Positions 61,029 to 64,000 of a DNA stretch of 64,000 bases are shown in pieces. The position numbers were made by a program, and so were the translations under genes. Location of the stretch: the NCBI GenBank assembly GCA_047967505.1, contig CM106540.1. The stretch is one strand, 5' to 3'. Below the pieces are notes generated by a model. That model saw only the letters and a list, made by a program, of their open reading frames with translations, did not search any database and was not told the origin of the DNA. The DNA comes from Dipteris shenzhenensis. Its lineage: Eukaryota; Polypodiophyta; Polypodiopsida; Gleicheniales. Numbering within the stretch: position 1 is the first letter of the stretch; each line of letters starts with the position of its first letter.

Positions 61029-61338
61029 TGTTAAAAGAGAAGGAGGAGGTGGAGAGACAATGAGCACAAGACACAAGTGTTGAGGAGTAGTAGGAAGACT
61101 ACTATGTGTGTCCCCTTTTCTTACTTTTATTCCATCATACCCTAAGTCCACATATGACTAACATAGTGGTCATAGTGTACAAGACATAAGTCTATCTAGT
61201 AATATCAAATCCTAGATGAACAACTGGCGGGTAGCTATCGCTTACTCCGCTATACATACTGCCGATAGAACGACATCCACACAATAAGATCATCCATCAG
61301 GTGGATGATGACGGCTGGAGCTTGCTATATCTGCAACA
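61029..61338 (-). repeat. 3' LTR of copia-2
   Basis: On the minus strand it starts TGTTGCAGATATAGC right after the purine tract and ends CTTTTAACA at 61029, a TG...CA LTR of about 310 bp. Flanking satellite reads CACCCACTAT. The target duplication cannot be checked without the 5' LTR. Confidence 0.85.
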
Positions 61339-64000
61339 CTCCCCCTCAAGCTCGAGTCGAGCTTGTGAACTCCCATGAAGAATCGGAAGTTCTCAAATTT
61401 CTCTCGAGGCAGCGCCTTCGTGAAGATATCAGCAACCTGCTCTCCTGTCTGCACATAGGACATGTCAATCTGACCTGCCAGGACCTTCTCTCTTATGAAA
61501 TGGTAGTGAACCTCTATGTGTTTTGTACGTGCATGAAACACTGGGTTACTAGCAAGCTGAATACTGCTCATGTTATCACAATAGAGAGCAACAGGATCCT
61601 TGACATACTTCCCCAAATCTGCAAGTAGGCTGCATAACCATATAGACTCACAAGCGGCCAATGCTGCCCCTCTGTACTCAGCCTCTGTAGATGACAATGC
61701 AACTGTGGGTTGCTTCTTGGAAGACCACATGATAGCGGCACTTCCAATGCTGAATACATACCCAGATGTGGACCTCCTGTCCATAGAACTACCTGCCCAA
61801 TCGGCATCAGTGTACCCGAACAAGATGAGATCACCAAAAGATCTGTAGTGAAGCCCATACTGTACAGTGGACTTCACATATCTGAGGATCCTCCTCACAG
61901 CATCCAAATGTGGCTTTCTAGGCGTCTGCATAAACTGGCTAACCAAGCCAACTACTGCATAACTAAGATCAGGCCTAGTGATCGTCATATAAATCAGACT
62001 ACCAACCATCTGCCGATACATAGCTGGATCTTCTAAGACATCACCTGTATCTGCTCTTAACTTGACATTCTGCTCTAAGGGAACTGAAACTGGCTTACAA
62101 GCCGTCATCCCATAGCGTGAGAGCATGTCTAGAGCATACTGCCTTTGCACCATCCAAGTGTCATAGGCATCCCTTATGATTTCAATGTCAAGAAAGTATC
62201 TCAGCTCACCCAAGTCCTTCATCTGCTGTATAAGCACATCACTGCTTCCTGTCAATATCAGATCATCAACATATAGAATCAGCAATATCATATGCTCCCC
62301 CTGAATATATACATACAAGGATGAGTCTGACTGGCATGTCTGAAAACCAATTTTCTGCAAGTATGCATTTATTCTACCATACCAAGCGCGTGGCGCTTGC
62401 TTCAATCCATATAATGCCTTCTGCAACTTGCATACTTTTGTGGGCTGATTTGGGTCTTCATACCCAGGTGGCTGCATCATATACACCTCTTCCATAAGAT
62501 CACCATTCAAAAATGCATTTTTAACATCCATTTGATGCATAGCCCATTTATTGTGCGTAGCCAAAGCAATGACAGTTCTAACAGTTGCCATTTTTGCAAC
62601 AGGGCTGAAAGTCTCCTCAAAATCAATTCCATACTCTTGAGCATAGCCCTTAGCAACCAATCTTGCTTTGTATCTACCCATTGAACCATCAGATTTATGT
62701 TTCACCTTGTACACCCACTTGCATCCAATTGCTTTCTTGCCCTCTGGCAAATCTGCAAGTGTCCATGTGTGCTGCTTACTTAGTGCATCCATTTCCTCAT
62801 TCATGGCATCAACCCATTTTGGGCTATCACATGCTTCCTCAAGGGAACTTGGCTCCCTCTCTTGGATAACCTTAACCATATATGCATGATGCACTGCCAT
62901 AAAACCATCATAAGTAAGCCTCTGAACTGGATAAGTAACTCGCATTGACCTGCGGGGAACTGTAGGTGCATTGTGTCTATCAACTATGACTGTACCTGGA
63001 GAAAAAGAAACCCTTCCTGATGATTGTACTTCTGGATTTTCATACGCAGCATCAAAGCCCATATTCTCATCAAATCCATGAGTCCCAGAACTGAAGTTTG
63101 GACTGTTAGAACCATTATTTCTTGGCTGTCCACTTCTTACTGCTGCACCACTATTTCTTGGACTGTTTTGAGTCCCCAATTGTTGTGCATTTCTCGCTGA
63201 ATTTTTCGGACTGTCATGGGCTGATCTTTTCTGTCCTAAACCGCCCATATTTGACCTTAGTCTTCCTGTCCATGGAGTGACAGTTTTGGGACTGTTATCA
63301 ACCTCTCCGGGCCCCAAACTTGCACTGTTTAGTGGGCTGTCCGCTATGGGCCTGCGCACTGCATTGTTTGCCAAAACACTGGCATCTTGCCCATTGGCAT
63401 GAGGTGGCTTGAACCATGAGTTCAGCTCATCAAAAACAACATCCCTGCTAATATAGAACTTCCTGGTAGAAGGGTTGTAGCATCTATACCCCTTTGACTC
63501 TGAGGCATAACCCAAAAACACACATCTTACTGCCTTGGGATCCAATTTCCTTCTCCTTTCATTAGGGATATGTACATAGCATAAACAACCAAATACTTTC
63601 AAATGAGAAATATCTGGTTTGACACCTGTAAAGGCCTCTTCAGGCGTCATGTCATGCACTGAAGATGTAGGTGCCCGATTCATGAGATAAACTGCGCATG
63701 AAACTGCCTCTGCCCAATATGGTCTAGGCATATTCTTCTCATCCAACATGGCTCTAGAAACTTCTGCTACAAATCTGTTCTTTCTTTCAGCCTTTCCATT
63801 TTGTTGAGGGCTGTAACCACATGTTTTCTCCCTCTTAATGCCATGCTCCTTGAGAAAGGCATTAAACTCATCAGACACATATTCGCCCCCATTATCTGAT
63901 CTGAGGCACAAAATGCGCTGTCCTGTTTGCTTTTCCACAAGTGCTTTGAACTCTTTGAATTTTGCAAGTACTTCAGACTTCTGTTTCATAAAATAAACCC
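61290..64000 (-). CDS. copia-2 pol polyprotein (partial): integrase, RT, RNase H
   Basis: At least 899 uninterrupted codons counted from the Met at 63989; the frame stays open upstream (VYF) past the window edge, so this Met is internal. Integrase core: SDNGG (D32) and NGKAERK (E68), a DD35E spacing; its first Asp lies off-window. Residues ~200-330 form a Ser/Asn/Pro-rich linker with repeated NSP motifs. RT: QMDVKNAFLNGD (~487) and YVDD (573-576). RNase H: DADWAG (728-730), STEAEY (768-772) and CDN (804-806). The C-terminus reads through the purine tract and 16 codons into the LTR. Oddities: about eight residues seem missing between VLIQQ and MKDLGELRYF, and FLGIEI is FLDIEI. The element may therefore be inactive despite the open frame. 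Confidence 0.92.
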   Translation of the reverse strand, partial: VYFMKQKSEVLAKFKEFKALVEKQTGQRILCLRSDNGGEYVSDEFNAFLKEHGIKREKTCGYSPQQNGKAERKNRFVAEVSRAMLDEKNMPRPYWAEAVSCAVYLMNRAPTSSVHDMTPEEAFTGVKPDISHLKVFGCLCYVHIPNERRRKLDPKAVRCVFLGYASESKGYRCYNPSTRKFYISRDVVFDELNSWFKPPHANGQDASVLANNAVRRPIADSPLNSASLGPGEVDNSPKTVTPWTGRLRSNMGGLGQKRSAHDSPKNSARNAQQLGTQNSPRNSGAAVRSGQPRNNGSNSPNFSSGTHGFDENMGFDAAYENPEVQSSGRVSFSPGTVIVDRHNAPTVPRRSMRVTYPVQRLTYDGFMAVHHAYMVKVIQEREPSSLEEACDSPKWVDAMNEEMDALSKQHTWTLADLPEGKKAIGCKWVYKVKHKSDGSMGRYKARLVAKGYAQEYGIDFEETFSPVAKMATVRTVIALATHNKWAMHQMDVKNAFLNGDLMEEVYMMQPPGYEDPNQPTKVCKLQKALYGLKQAPRAWYGRINAYLQKIGFQTCQSDSSLYVYIQGEHMILLILYVDDLILTGSSDVLIQQMKDLGELRYFLDIEIIRDAYDTWMVQRQYALDMLSRYGMTACKPVSVPLEQNVKLRADTGDVLEDPAMYRQMVGSLIYMTITRPDLSYAVVGLVSQFMQTPRKPHLDAVRRILRYVKSTVQYGLHYRSFGDLILFGYTDADWAGSSMDRRSTSGYVFSIGSAAIMWSSKKQPTVALSSTEAEYRGAALAACESIWLCSLLADLGKYVKDPVALYCDNMSSIQLASNPVFHARTKHIEVHYHFIREKVLAGQIDMSYVQTGEQVADIFTKALPREKFENFRFFMGVHKLDSSLRGSVADIASSSRHHPPDG
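61339..61347 (-). other. Polypurine tract of copia-2
   Basis: GAGGGGGAG on the minus strand, immediately before the LTR TG and inside the coding frame (residues LRGS). Confidence 0.8.

Larger units (their letters stand above)
61029..64000 (-). mobile_element. Ty1/copia retrotransposon copia-2, 3' part, runs off window
   Basis: Read on the minus strand: integrase, RT, RNase H, polypurine tract and 3' LTR. The gag-protease part and 5' LTR lie beyond 64000. The open frame and sharp LTR edge against satellite mark a more recent insertion than copia-1. It is a different family: the LTR is about 310 bp rather than 706 bp, and the integrase and RT sequences differ clearly. Confidence 0.93.

Noticed and set aside
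61305-62889. Plus-strand frames of 60-108 codons and secondary minus-strand frames overlapping copia-2
   Set aside because: Shadows of the long minus-strand pol frame.

Overview
This window is nuclear DNA of a land plant. The evidence is CACTA (En/Spm-type) transposase fragments carrying TNP2, DUF4218-like and DUF4216-like parts, two Ty1/copia retrotransposons (one with the plant-type initiator-Met primer site), GT-AG intron borders, a patch of degenerate TTTAGGG-like sequence, and strong C-to-T decay at CpG sites. I see no convincing host gene, rRNA, tRNA gene or CRISPR array. I cannot place the species.

About 45 kb of the 64 kb is one satellite family with a monomer of about 555-562 bp, roughly 80 copies, many with indels. 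On one strand, which I call the promoter strand, a typical monomer carries a bZIP-type palindrome (TGACGTCA or a CpG-decayed form), a TATAAAAG box 32 bp downstream in the best copies, and then, about 100-120 bp after the TATA box, a first AUG that opens a 10-codon reading frame. The promoter strand is + at 1-22.5 kb, - at 22.5-52.2 kb, + at 54.1-58.9 kb, and then flips three more times before 61 kb.

The left 22 kb and the stretch from 22.5 to about 44.8 kb are an old inverted duplication with its axis near 22.36 kb. Private junctions and indels match in mirror order, including both breakpoints of the same truncated CACTA transposase fragment (4241-5510 and 39217-40486). The arms later diverged: the left arm holds a 5.2-kb CACTA piece (15937-21150), and the right arm a decayed copia element (27234-32559). 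Near the axis (22.69-23.92 kb) lies a unique insert with telomere-like sequence and an unrecognised gene fragment.

The 5.2-kb CACTA piece has a CAGTACAAGG terminus, an array of 14-bp palindromes spaced 26 bp apart, and a decayed TnpA-like gene on the minus strand. The probable first intron of that gene is a 1.9-kb polypurine tract broken by self-complementary hexamer islands. A second palindrome cluster follows, then the first exons of a divergent TNP2 gene, truncated by satellite. A third CACTA fragment (52.2-54.1 kb) keeps the TNP2 N-terminus, the catalytic-region core and a DUF4216-like tail.

The window ends in a younger copia element on the minus strand (61029 to beyond 64000), whose pol frame is open for at least 899 codons. 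In biological terms the window is a heterochromatin-like block of promoter-bearing satellite and decayed transposons. Whether its many TATA boxes are ever used is the main open question.
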